In this document: positions 15,188-21,600 of the stretch, piece after piece | Position numbering within the stretch: the stretch's first letter is position 1 | Layout of the letters: every line of letters begins with the position of its first letter | From: a virus | DNA: 21,600 bases | IMG/VR virus record: IMGVR_UViG_3300046002_004546 | Span: 1-21,600 of that record | Strand: one strand, 5' to 3' | Translations under genes and position numbers: made by a program | The notes under the pieces: model-generated | The model's database searches: none | What the model was told of the DNA's origin: nothing | The model's input: only the letters and a program-made list of their open reading frames with translations

Positions 15188-15504
15188 CGGGTCACCCGCT
15201 TTTTCCACGCCGCCCGCGTTCGCGCCTTGATAATCATGAGGGCTGTCCGGTGGTCTTGAGTCGGCGCGTCGCTGCCTTTCGACACGTTGCAGCGTCGGTG
15301 CGCCACAGTAAGGTTCCCGTGGTTCTTTCCGCCCGCACTTTTGGGCTGGACATGATCCAGCGAAATGCCGTCAGGATGGTTCATCGGCATAGGGTCGTCC
15401 GGGTGCGCCAAAGGCTTCAAGCAAAGAGCGCATAAGCCACCCTGAGCGGTCCAAAGAGAGACCCTGATATTCCGGCGTTTGACCGGACACTTGATAACCG
15501 ACAC
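15184..15504 (-). CDS. HNH endonuclease (GTG start)
   Basis: A 106-aa HNH nuclease. Cys25 and Cys28 (CALC) begin the zinc site, SLDHVQPKSAGGKNHGNLTV holds the catalytic Asp50-His51 and Asn64, and HRRCN (His69, Cys72) completes the zinc ligands. The frame is open further upstream to 15621, but that part runs through the terminator and into the upstream gene. The GTG at 15504-15502 with GGAGGT 5 nt before it is the better start. Free-standing HNH genes may be homing nucleases that spread neighbouring DNA, or may take part in packaging; its place at the head of an accessory cassette favours the first (inference). It ends with an ATGA overlap. Confidence 0.85.
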   Translation of the reverse strand: MSVIKCPVKRRNIRVSLWTAQGGLCALCLKPLAHPDDPMPMNHPDGISLDHVQPKSAGGKNHGNLTVAHRRCNVSKGSDAPTQDHRTALMIIKARTRAAWKKRVTR

Positions 15505-15520
15505 TCGCCACCTCCATAGC

Positions 15521-15550
15521 AAAAGACGCCGGACCGAAGCCCGACGCCTT
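15521..15550 (-). terminator. Intrinsic terminator with UUCG loop
   Basis: The complement carries a stem of about 10 pairs (some G-U) closed by a C(UUCG)G tetraloop, preceded by AA and followed by TTTT (524-521). It lies 47 nt after the small capsid-region gene and before the HNH ribosome site. It would partly end the highly expressed capsid transcript and lower expression of the accessory cassette. The T run is short, so read-through is likely. Confidence 0.7.
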
Positions 15551-15596
15551 AAGCTTAGCGCATAACCCCCGTGGAGGCGAGAGTGACGCGAAAGGA

Positions 15597-15884
15597 CTAG
15601 AGGGCGGTCTGTTTTGCCCAAAAGTACTGGCCAGCAGTCACGCCGCCCGTGGTGTTGACCGTGAAGCCCGCCGAGCCCGCATCCGAGGACGCGGAACCGG
15701 CAGTACCGATCAAAATGGTAGCCGTGGAAGCAAGAGCCTCCGAGGCGCGGGCGTAAACGTGCAGTCGCGCATCATTCGCCCGGATGGACGTGTTGACGGC
15801 GAAGGCCGGGGTGGACGACTTGGAATCAAGATCAATCCCAAGGGTCGGAGTGGTCGCGAAGACCGTTGCGGCAGTCGATGCCAT
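15597..15884 (-). CDS. Small Ser/Thr/Ala-rich protein, possible capsid decoration
   Basis: A 95-aa protein beginning MASTAATVFATTPTLGIDLD, composed largely of Ala, Ser, Thr and Gly with regular strand-like alternation (STATILIGTAGSASSD). It has the strongest ribosome site nearby, AAGGAG 8 nt before the ATG, lies 24 nt after the capsid gene and is followed by a terminator. High expression and this place fit a head decoration or stabilising protein; the sequence itself is not diagnostic. Confidence 0.68.
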   Translation of the reverse strand: MASTAATVFATTPTLGIDLDSKSSTPAFAVNTSIRANDARLHVYARASEALASTATILIGTAGSASSDAGSAGFTVNTTGGVTAGQYFWAKQTAL

Positions 15885-15908
15885 GTTAGTTTCTCCTTTC
15901 TAGGGGGA

Positions 15909-16880
15909 TCAGGTTTGGAAGAGGACGCCTTGGAGGAAGGCGTTCGAGAGGGTCATGTTACCCGCCCAAACGATCGGCTTCACCATGGCGTCTTGGTTGA
16001 TGGAACGGACTTCCTCAAGCGGGACCATGTTGCGGTCTTTGTGAGGACGCCAGTGGATATAGCCCGTGTTCAGCATGTACATATGATTGTCAGGGCAAGC
16101 GCCGCCGTGACCGCCATCGTACACAACGTCCGTGCCCTTGTACTTCAGCGAGACATAGCCCGCGTCAGCTTCGTTCGGGTTCGTGACGCGCTGAATGTCC
16201 TGCAACGCCGACTCGTAGAAGCCGAAGTAGTTGTCATCACACAGGATCAGGTCAGGCTTGTCCGTACCGCGCGAGCATTGGCGATACAGGGTGTTCATGA
16301 AGCGGACGATGTTAGCCGCCGAAGCCGCCGAACCGCCGTCAGCCGTAGCCGCGAACTTCTGGTTTTGCCAGAACGACCACGTCGCGCGGTTGATGCCGCC
16401 GACAGTGCCCGTGGTTGGGTCATCAGCCACAAGCAGTTGCAGGCCGCCGATCTGCTTTCCACCCGACGCAGTGCCGTTGGAGTACAGGTCTTCAGCCACA
16501 CCGTTCTGCATGGTCTTTTCCGCGTTTTTGATGCGCGAGGCCAGCAGATCAATGATCGCATCAACGCCGGAGTTTTGAAGCTGCTCCAGACCGCTCATGG
16601 TCACATTGACGGCGATTTGCTTCCAGTCGAACTCAGCAGCCGTGAACACGTCGCTAGGCGAGATATTCAGGACTTCGTAGCCGGAGTAACGCTGGTAAGT
16701 GACGTTCTCGGCGTACTCAAGCTCTTGCAGGATGGTGCGACCGCCAGACACCGGCTTGATGGTGCCGCGACGGTTCATGCGCGACAGAATCGCGTTGTTA
16801 TTTGTGATATTGTCCGCCAGCTTGCCCGTGCGTTTACGCAGGGTAGTGGTGGCGATTTCCGAGACATTCGGGGATGCCAT
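15909..16880 (-). CDS. Major capsid protein
   Basis: A 323-aa capsid subunit. MASPNVSEIATTTLRKRTGK, then GGRTILQELEYAENVTYQRY and SGYEVLNISPSDVFTAAEFD, are characteristic of a widespread phage major head protein group of similar length, expected to take the HK97-type fold. A conserved middle (SGLEQLQNSGVDAIIDLLAS, RIKNAEKTMQNGVAEDLYSN) and the end (NMTLSNAFLQGVLFQT) complete the match. No maturation protease is encoded nearby, so assembly probably uses the separate scaffold gene just upstream without proteolysis of coat. AGGAG lies 8 nt before the ATG, 11 nt after the scaffold stop. Confidence 0.92.
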   Translation of the reverse strand: MASPNVSEIATTTLRKRTGKLADNITNNNAILSRMNRRGTIKPVSGGRTILQELEYAENVTYQRYSGYEVLNISPSDVFTAAEFDWKQIAVNVTMSGLEQLQNSGVDAIIDLLASRIKNAEKTMQNGVAEDLYSNGTASGGKQIGGLQLLVADDPTTGTVGGINRATWSFWQNQKFAATADGGSAASAANIVRFMNTLYRQCSRGTDKPDLILCDDNYFGFYESALQDIQRVTNPNEADAGYVSLKYKGTDVVYDGGHGGACPDNHMYMLNTGYIHWRPHKDRNMVPLEEVRSINQDAMVKPIVWAGNMTLSNAFLQGVLFQT

Positions 16881-16891
16881 CTAATCTTCTC

Positions 16892-17908
16892 CTAGGCCGA
16901 ACCGGCGACTTCCTCAAAAGCCGCGCGAATGTCGTCCTCAATGGTGCCATTTGATTTACGGATCGGCGTATTGCCCGGCGATCCAGTGACGCTGACAGCC
17001 GCCCTGCGAGCCTGCGCCGCCCTGTCCTGCGTCGGAGCCGCCGTCTGCTTTGGTTGCAGGAACGGGCGAATATCCGGCCTCATCCAGCAAGCCATGTCGT
17101 AGGCTTCCTTCAAATCCTGCGCCCGTCCGTTCTTCAAGAGCACCGCCATATCGTCGCGGACGTTCTCAAAATACAGGTTGGCCGGATCGTTCTGGAAAGC
17201 CTCTAACTGACTCACGATAGGCGCTGTCTGCGCCGTCTGGACTTGGCTTTGCAGTTCAAGGAGTTGCTGCTTGAGAGTAGCAATCTCGGGGTGGCTGTCC
17301 GTCACGGGCTGGGGCTGTTGAGCCTGTCCCTGTTGCGGCTGGGCCGACATACTCACGCCGTAAGAGCGCGCCAGAAACTCAAGACCTTGCCTCGGGTCTT
17401 TCTCCAGCAAATCCTGAGCCGCAAGCAGCGTCTTGATTGCCGAAGCCTCATCCATCCCCTGTGCGGCCCAAAGGGCTCTACGGGGGGCAATGAGTTGTTC
17501 CAACGGTTCGTACCGCTTCACTTCCTCAGACTTGCGCCGCAGTCCGTGGTCGATCTCCTGCTCCCTCTTCGCAACGGCCTGTTGCACTTCCGGGGGCAGT
17601 TTATCGAACGTGGCCTTAGCCGCAGGCGACCATGAAGCGGGGGCGCGGATGGCAAGCTGTTTAGCAGGTTCCGCGACTGCCTCTGAGGGCTGGTCGGTAG
17701 TATCTTGCGCTGTTTCAGGCTGCTTTGCAATAAACTTCCCGTCAGGCCCGCGCTCACGACCGTCATTGGCCTTTTCCGCGCCCTCCTCGGGAAGTTCTAC
17801 CGGCCCATCATTGGTCGGATCGACCTCTGTAACCGTCTCAACCGGCTCCGGTGCGTCGTTCTCAAGGCTGGCCATCGCCGCCCGAATGTCGTCTTCCATG
17901 TCGCTCAT
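16892..17908 (-). CDS. Scaffold-like head assembly protein
   Basis: A 338-aa acidic, Gln/Ala/Glu-rich protein placed directly before the capsid gene, the usual place for a scaffold that shapes the procapsid and is then lost. Residues 20-85 look disordered; PASWSPAAKATFDKLPPEVQ (90-109) and following helices, a Gln-rich linker (189-201) and a coiled coil near 207-238 (LKQQLLELQSQVQ) fit this role. The motif EDDIRAA occurs twice, at residues 5-11 and 324-330, one at each end. It starts with an ATGA overlap. The call rests on position, composition and familiar segments, not on a catalytic signature. Confidence 0.78.
   Translation of the reverse strand: MSDMEDDIRAAMASLENDAPEPVETVTEVDPTNDGPVELPEEGAEKANDGRERGPDGKFIAKQPETAQDTTDQPSEAVAEPAKQLAIRAPASWSPAAKATFDKLPPEVQQAVAKREQEIDHGLRRKSEEVKRYEPLEQLIAPRRALWAAQGMDEASAIKTLLAAQDLLEKDPRQGLEFLARSYGVSMSAQPQQGQAQQPQPVTDSHPEIATLKQQLLELQSQVQTAQTAPIVSQLEAFQNDPANLYFENVRDDMAVLLKNGRAQDLKEAYDMACWMRPDIRPFLQPKQTAAPTQDRAAQARRAAVSVTGSPGNTPIRKSNGTIEDDIRAAFEEVAGSA
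16920..16943 (-). repeat. Terminal repeat copy in scaffold gene (C-terminal)
   Basis: These 24 bases match 17877-17900 at 21 positions and encode the same IxDDIRAA-type segment near the other end of the protein (residues about 323-330). Confidence 0.7.
17877..17900 (-). repeat. Terminal repeat copy in scaffold gene (N-terminal)
   Basis: Encodes MEDDIRAA at residues 4-11 of the scaffold-like protein. It is the partner of 16920-16943. Confidence 0.7.
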
Positions 17909-18234
17909 AGTCTGGCCTCCACCTGATCAATCGCCGTCTTGATATCCTGCTTAAGCTCACGGTCAGACAGCACCGCCCGTGGCTTTGGCGTCAGCTTCTC
18001 ATTGCCGACAATCTCGCATCCCGCATCCTTCACCCCCCGCTCATAGGCAGACCGGGAATCATAGATCAGCCCGTTGGCGTGGTTCATGATCGGGTCCATG
18101 CCGTCAGACCGGATCGCAGGCATAGGAAGCTCAGACCTAGCCCGGCGGAACTGCTCTAGGCAGTCTTGGGGCCATTCGGAAACCTCGTGCATATCCCCGC
18201 ACGATTTACAGACGCGGTAGGTTGCTCGGCTCAA
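17905..18234 (-). CDS. 109-aa protein with possible zinc site (TTG start)
   Basis: A small protein starting at a TTG (18234-18232) that overlaps the upstream TGA as TTGA. The N-terminus, YRVCKSCGDMHEVSEWPQDC, has Cys9, Cys12, His16 and Cys25, which could bind one zinc ion. The middle (IMNHANGLIYDSRSAYERGV) and the C-terminal helix (SDRELKQDIKTAIDQVEARL) give no enzymatic hint. I recall similar small proteins just before scaffold genes in podoviruses, so a head assembly or packaging role is possible. Its stop overlaps the scaffold start as ATGA. Confidence 0.72.
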   Translation of the reverse strand: MSRATYRVCKSCGDMHEVSEWPQDCLEQFRRARSELPMPAIRSDGMDPIMNHANGLIYDSRSAYERGVKDAGCEIVGNEKLTPKPRAVLSDRELKQDIKTAIDQVEARL

Positions 18235-18485
18235 GTGTCTAGCGTCCCCAAAGCGGACCAGTTGTCATAACTCTTGCTATCCGCGAAAGCCTGCATGGCC
18301 TCGGTCAAGTTCGTATAGCTCGCCGTCAGCCGTGAGTTGATGAAGCGCAGTTGTCGCTCATTGAACGTGCCAGCCGGAACGCCCTCGGCATCAAACAAAC
18401 GCAGCAAGTCCTCGTTGTAGTTCGACGCGGTCGGGAAAAGGCTCAGGTCATACGCGCTGGCCTGTCGCAATCCTTGCTGGGTCAT
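18231..18485 (-). CDS. 84-aa unknown protein after the portal gene
   Basis: A mostly helical small protein (FPTASNYNEDLLRLFDAEGV, NERQLRFINSRLTASYTNLT). It begins one base into the portal stop (TGATG) and ends in a TTGA overlap with the next gene, so it is held in a tight translational chain. No family was recognised. Confidence 0.68.
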   Translation of the reverse strand: MTQQGLRQASAYDLSLFPTASNYNEDLLRLFDAEGVPAGTFNERQLRFINSRLTASYTNLTEAMQAFADSKSYDNWSALGTLDT

Positions 18486-20566
18486 CAGGCAATCCCTTGC
18501 GGAGTCGGATCACGTTGGAGCGCCGCAGCCTTCACCTGAAGCTCTTGGCCCTTAAGCTGCAACTCAGCCGCTCCCAACTGGCCCTCCATCTGCGTCCGCT
18601 GTTGTTCGATCTGCGCCTGCATTTGAGCCGTCTGTGACTTCATCTGCTCAACCTGAATCGCGCTCTCATCGGGGGGCGGCGGACCGGGAGGTTGTGCGGG
18701 CGGTTGCGCCTTGGCTTCCTCAAACACCTTGTCAATCACGTCTTCCATCTGACGTGAGACGTTGAACGTCCTAGCCCCTTGCTTCAGAATCTCAGCGAAC
18801 AGGGGAGCCGTATAAGGCGCGCCGGGGACAATCGTAGCCGCAGCCTGCAACAGCCCAACCGTGGCCGTCGTGAACTCGGTGTAAGCCTGCTTGGCCGCGT
18901 TCTCATCCGGCTCAATGGTCGAGTCAGTCTCAACGTCGATACGGAACGAACGCAGCGCATCATTCTTCAGCAGCGCCATGACCTCATCCCATGAGGGTTG
19001 ATCCATCAGCGCCAGTTGATCCGGTTGAGGAGCCAAGCCCGGAGGAACCGGCATCCCCGCTTGTTCGGCTTGCTGGATCATCTGCATGACTTGCGCGATT
19101 TGCTGCTTTTCCTCTTGGGTCAGCAGCTTAACATTCGTCATCACCTTCAGCGTCTCAACCCCGAAATGCTCGGCGATGATCTCAGCCTTCAGGCGGATGG
19201 CGTCACGGCAGAAGCGTTGCAACTCCTTCTGACGGTCACGAACCCGCAGGCTTCCCCACTGGCCCTTCAGCCGTTGAGCCGTCGCCGTCTCGTTAGGATC
19301 GCTCTCGCCCCGGATGATGTCTGACAGGCCGGTGATCTGGTAAATGTCGTTCAGGACTTGCGCACGGGCCTCGTAACAGCCCTTCAGCACCTGAATGACC
19401 ATATCGACTGGAACCCACTCGATAAGCCCCTTGACCCCGCCCTTCTCTTTCCAAAGGTCGAACGTATCAATCGGAATCAGCTTGTTCTCATTGCCCGGCG
19501 AGAACACCAGTTGAAGCTCTCGGTTAGCCTCACCCGCATAGACCCCCACCATTCGCAGCGCGTCTTGCAGCTTGCCGATCCGGGCCGTCAGGTCGTCAAT
19601 CTCCGACGCCTGATCTTGATACATCACATAATCCGCAACCGGAATCGTGCTGTCATTCGCTGTCGTGGCGTTCAGGGGCGAGGGGCAGGGGAAGAACTCA
19701 CGCAGGCCTAGCGGGTCTTCCCTCTGGTCCAGAACGTCGCTCGTATAGCCCTTGCAGACCCAATAGGCGGTCTTGGTCGGCTTGTCCCAAATCTCATAGA
19801 CCTCACCCGTCTGCGTCGCTTGCTTCTGCGCGTCCGTGGCCGGATCAGCACCAGACGCCGTCGTGGTGATCGGAACTTGCTTGGCCTTCTCCTTGCCAAA
19901 CCGCTTTTCAAGTTCAGCCTTGGTCATATAGACCCGGCGCGCCACCCAACGGACCTCAGCCCACTCACGGCTAGGATTGGTCAGGAAGTCTTTCCATGAG
20001 ACGTGATCGCACTGGACCTCCTCATAGACCACTTCCTCCCCTTCTGGCCCCTCAGCCTCGCCAACCTCCGAATCGTCCGCGTCCTCTTCCCCCTCGCCTA
20101 GCTCCGGGTCTTGCTCGGCGTTCACCTTCTGCATATGCGGAATGTATCGCACCCACACCTGACCACGGCCCGGCAACAGATAATCCAGAACGCACAACTT
20201 CACCCGCCCGTCGAAGTCGTATTGGTCGAGGCTGAAGCCCAACGCCCGCTCAAGCACGTCAGACGCAACCTTGCCTACCGGGTCTTCGTCACGATAGCGC
20301 CTGTCCACCATAGGCTTGGGCGCATTGGCATAGATGGCAGGCTGTAGCGTCTGGACGTTGGACCACAGAACCGCAAAGCGCCGCTTATCGAAGCCAGCAG
20401 ACGGACGCCCGCCCGTCCTAGCCCGGTTCTCATTCTTGAAGCGGCGGACAATCGTATCGCCAGACTTCCACCACGGCTGAAGTTCTTTCTCAGCAAGATT
20501 GATCTCGTCAATCCATTTGGTGACAAGGTCGATGGCTGCTTGATTGTCTGGCTGCTCGGTAATCAT
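18485..20566 (-). CDS. Portal protein (P22-like)
   Basis: A 693-aa portal, the dodecameric ring at one head vertex through which DNA enters and leaves. Features of the P22-type portal group are the opening DLVTKWIDEINLAEKELQPW, the segment LQPAIYANAPKPMVDRRYRD (75-92), and the long C-terminal part. An acidic run at about 151-184 looks like a surface insertion, and the last 70 residues form a Gln-rich coiled coil (QVEQMKSQTAQMQAQIEQQR), comparable to the barrel or C-terminal helices of P22 gp1. Length is near that of P22 gp1. It lies 60 nt after TerL; its ATG has only a weak ribosome site (GAGCGATGG). Confidence 0.9.
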   Translation of the reverse strand: MITEQPDNQAAIDLVTKWIDEINLAEKELQPWWKSGDTIVRRFKNENRARTGGRPSAGFDKRRFAVLWSNVQTLQPAIYANAPKPMVDRRYRDEDPVGKVASDVLERALGFSLDQYDFDGRVKLCVLDYLLPGRGQVWVRYIPHMQKVNAEQDPELGEGEEDADDSEVGEAEGPEGEEVVYEEVQCDHVSWKDFLTNPSREWAEVRWVARRVYMTKAELEKRFGKEKAKQVPITTTASGADPATDAQKQATQTGEVYEIWDKPTKTAYWVCKGYTSDVLDQREDPLGLREFFPCPSPLNATTANDSTIPVADYVMYQDQASEIDDLTARIGKLQDALRMVGVYAGEANRELQLVFSPGNENKLIPIDTFDLWKEKGGVKGLIEWVPVDMVIQVLKGCYEARAQVLNDIYQITGLSDIIRGESDPNETATAQRLKGQWGSLRVRDRQKELQRFCRDAIRLKAEIIAEHFGVETLKVMTNVKLLTQEEKQQIAQVMQMIQQAEQAGMPVPPGLAPQPDQLALMDQPSWDEVMALLKNDALRSFRIDVETDSTIEPDENAAKQAYTEFTTATVGLLQAAATIVPGAPYTAPLFAEILKQGARTFNVSRQMEDVIDKVFEEAKAQPPAQPPGPPPPDESAIQVEQMKSQTAQMQAQIEQQRTQMEGQLGAAELQLKGQELQVKAAALQRDPTPQGIA

Positions 20567-20589
20567 ATGCCATCGCTCGCGGTTGCATG

Positions 20590-20618
20590 AACATATCGTG
20601 CGCGGTTCCGCTTGTCGA
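20590..20618 (-). promoter_or_regulatory. Possible promoter before the portal gene
   Basis: In the 60-nt gap after TerL the complement has TCGACA (618-613, 5 of 6 to TTGACA), a 17-nt spacer and TATGTT (595-590, 4 of 6 to TATAAT). Transcription would begin some 17 nt before the portal ATG. It is a moderate match that could arise by chance. Confidence 0.35.
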
Positions 20619-20626
20619 TAGAACGA

Positions 20627-21600
20627 TTATGCGCGCTCGTAAGCCGGTTCTGTCGGCTGGTTAGCCAATAGATCATCCCATGTCATATCCATGATGCCTT
20701 TGATTGGCTCATCGGGATTCACAATCTCGACCGGAAGCTCCTTGTAGCTCAAAGCTTCGTATCTGTAGGCGTCAGCCCCGTGCGAAGCCCAGTCACCGCG
20801 CGGCGTATCTTTCCAAACGCCCCGATCCTCATCCCACTCCTTGCGGTAGTTACGCAGGCACTTGAGACCGTCTGAACATTCTTCCTCATCCCACACACTG
20901 ATCGCCATAAGCTCGCGAGCGGCGTTAATCCCGTCATCCACACTGCTTAGCGGTATCTTCTTGGTGTTCGGAAACTCCTTCAGGAACTGCTCAATGCGCG
21001 TGAGCCCGGTTCCCCATTCCTTCACGCGGATGTCGTGCGGCATATGCTGGCGTCCGAGAATCCAGCCGTTCCGCTCATAGATCGCCCGCATCCCCTTGAC
21101 GATACTAGGCATCCCCTCGCCGGTCCCGTATTGAAACCCGACGTTTCTGATCTGGCCCGGCAATATCTGGAAGTACCAGATAGCGTGATGATCCCCCAAT
21201 CCGATGTCGTGCGCGGCATGGACCGGGTAGCCCTCAACCGCCTTGAACGAACCAATCCGCTGCTCACTGTCAGCCTTAGCCATCTGCTCGGCGTAATAGG
21301 CCCCCTCAACACTGGCCTCAAAAGCCTCCTCCGGGGTGGACGGAAACTCCCGCTTCATGTCCGCGCCCTGAACCTCGGCCTTCTTTGCGTACCACGCCTC
21401 CTTGCGAGGGTTGAGCGGTATGCCAAGAGTTAGCAGGCCATCGAAATACAGCCGCATCTGAGCCGTAATCACAACGTCCGCAGGGTCCATTTCATAGGCA
21501 GGCTCACGCCACCACGAATAGAAGTGAAACCGCCAGTCAAGCTCCGTATCAGCCACGCCCTGACGCTTCCTCGCCTGCGCAGCCTGACACATATCGTAGT
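20627..21600 (-). CDS. terL: Terminase large subunit, C-terminal part (5' end outside window)
   Basis: The frame is open through the right edge; the Met at 21592 is internal, since codons continue upstream. What remains is the end of the ATPase part and the whole RNase H-like nuclease domain that cuts DNA during packaging. REFPSTPEEAFEASVEGAYY is the familiar linker between the two. Likely metal-binding acids (numbered from that Met) are Asp129 in HDIGLGDHHAIWYF, Asp187 in PHDIRVKEWGTG and Asp274 in HGADAYRY. Walker motifs would lie upstream. Its TAA is 60 nt before the portal ATG. The order TerL-portal-scaffold-capsid is standard. Confidence 0.92.
   Translation of the reverse strand, partial: YDMCQAAQARKRQGVADTELDWRFHFYSWWREPAYEMDPADVVITAQMRLYFDGLLTLGIPLNPRKEAWYAKKAEVQGADMKREFPSTPEEAFEASVEGAYYAEQMAKADSEQRIGSFKAVEGYPVHAAHDIGLGDHHAIWYFQILPGQIRNVGFQYGTGEGMPSIVKGMRAIYERNGWILGRQHMPHDIRVKEWGTGLTRIEQFLKEFPNTKKIPLSSVDDGINAARELMAISVWDEEECSDGLKCLRNYRKEWDEDRGVWKDTPRGDWASHGADAYRYEALSYKELPVEIVNPDEPIKGIMDMTWDDLLANQPTEPAYERA

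Noticed and set aside
15505-15621. Longer HNH protein starting at 15621
   Set aside because: The extra 39 residues are Arg-rich, run through the terminator hairpin and overlap the upstream gene; the GTG at 15504 has a strong ribosome site.
15759-16895. 378-codon open frame on the plus strand
   Set aside because: It lies opposite the major capsid gene, whose protein is clearly recognisable; composition is that of a shadow frame.
1-21600. tRNA genes, CRISPR arrays, insertion sequences, integrase or attachment sites
   Set aside because: No cloverleaf, no regularly spaced repeats, no transposase or recombinase motifs were seen on either strand by reading.

Overview
The window is a piece of the late, virion-building region of a tailed double-stranded DNA phage or prophage. 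All well-supported genes lie on the minus strand, so transcription runs from the right edge (21600) to the left edge (1). The gene order is terminase large subunit, portal, scaffold, major capsid protein, tail adaptor, nozzle, ejection-type proteins, tail fibre and beta-helix tailspike. There is no tape-measure, tail-tube or sheath gene, which points to a short-tailed (podovirus-like, broadly P22-type) virion. GC-rich sequence, GTG and TTG starts and an orphan DNA methyltransferase suggest a GC-rich proteobacterial host, perhaps an alphaproteobacterium; the host is an inference only.

Right part (15597-21600), the head module: the C-terminal two thirds of TerL (nuclease domain; 5' end off the window), a 60-nt gap with a possible promoter, the portal, two small unknown proteins, a scaffold-like protein, the major capsid protein and a small Ser/Thr/Ala-rich protein that may decorate the capsid. 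A good intrinsic terminator with a UUCG loop follows at 15521-15550.

Middle (12260-15504), an accessory cassette just after that terminator: an HNH nuclease, an 83-aa unknown protein, a two-domain protein joining a GT-A/GT8-like glycosyltransferase to a DUF115 (MAF/MptE-like) domain, a beta-class DNA methyltransferase with a DPPY motif, and an FkbM-type methyltransferase. They are chained by ATGA stop-start overlaps. Two adjacent genes of this cassette begin with almost the same 27 bases. This is the least ordinary part of the window and suggests modification of DNA, of a virion glycan or of the host surface.

Left part (1-12260), the tail and ejection module: two small unknown proteins, the head-to-tail adaptor, a 64-aa protein, the nozzle-like protein, a GNAT acetyltransferase behind a near-consensus promoter, three likely ejection or internal virion proteins (one ending in an S74-like chaperone fragment with its Ser-Lys pair intact), a tail fibre with a re-assigned TTG start and a beta-helix tailspike. 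At the left end sit two genes inferred here directly from the bases: a 32-aa peptide with nine consecutive prolines behind a strong ribosome-binding site, overlapping by ATGA a four-helix membrane protein that runs off the window.

Coding is almost gap-free and the gaps are short (60-151 nt). No tRNA, rRNA, CRISPR array, insertion sequence, integrase or att site was seen.
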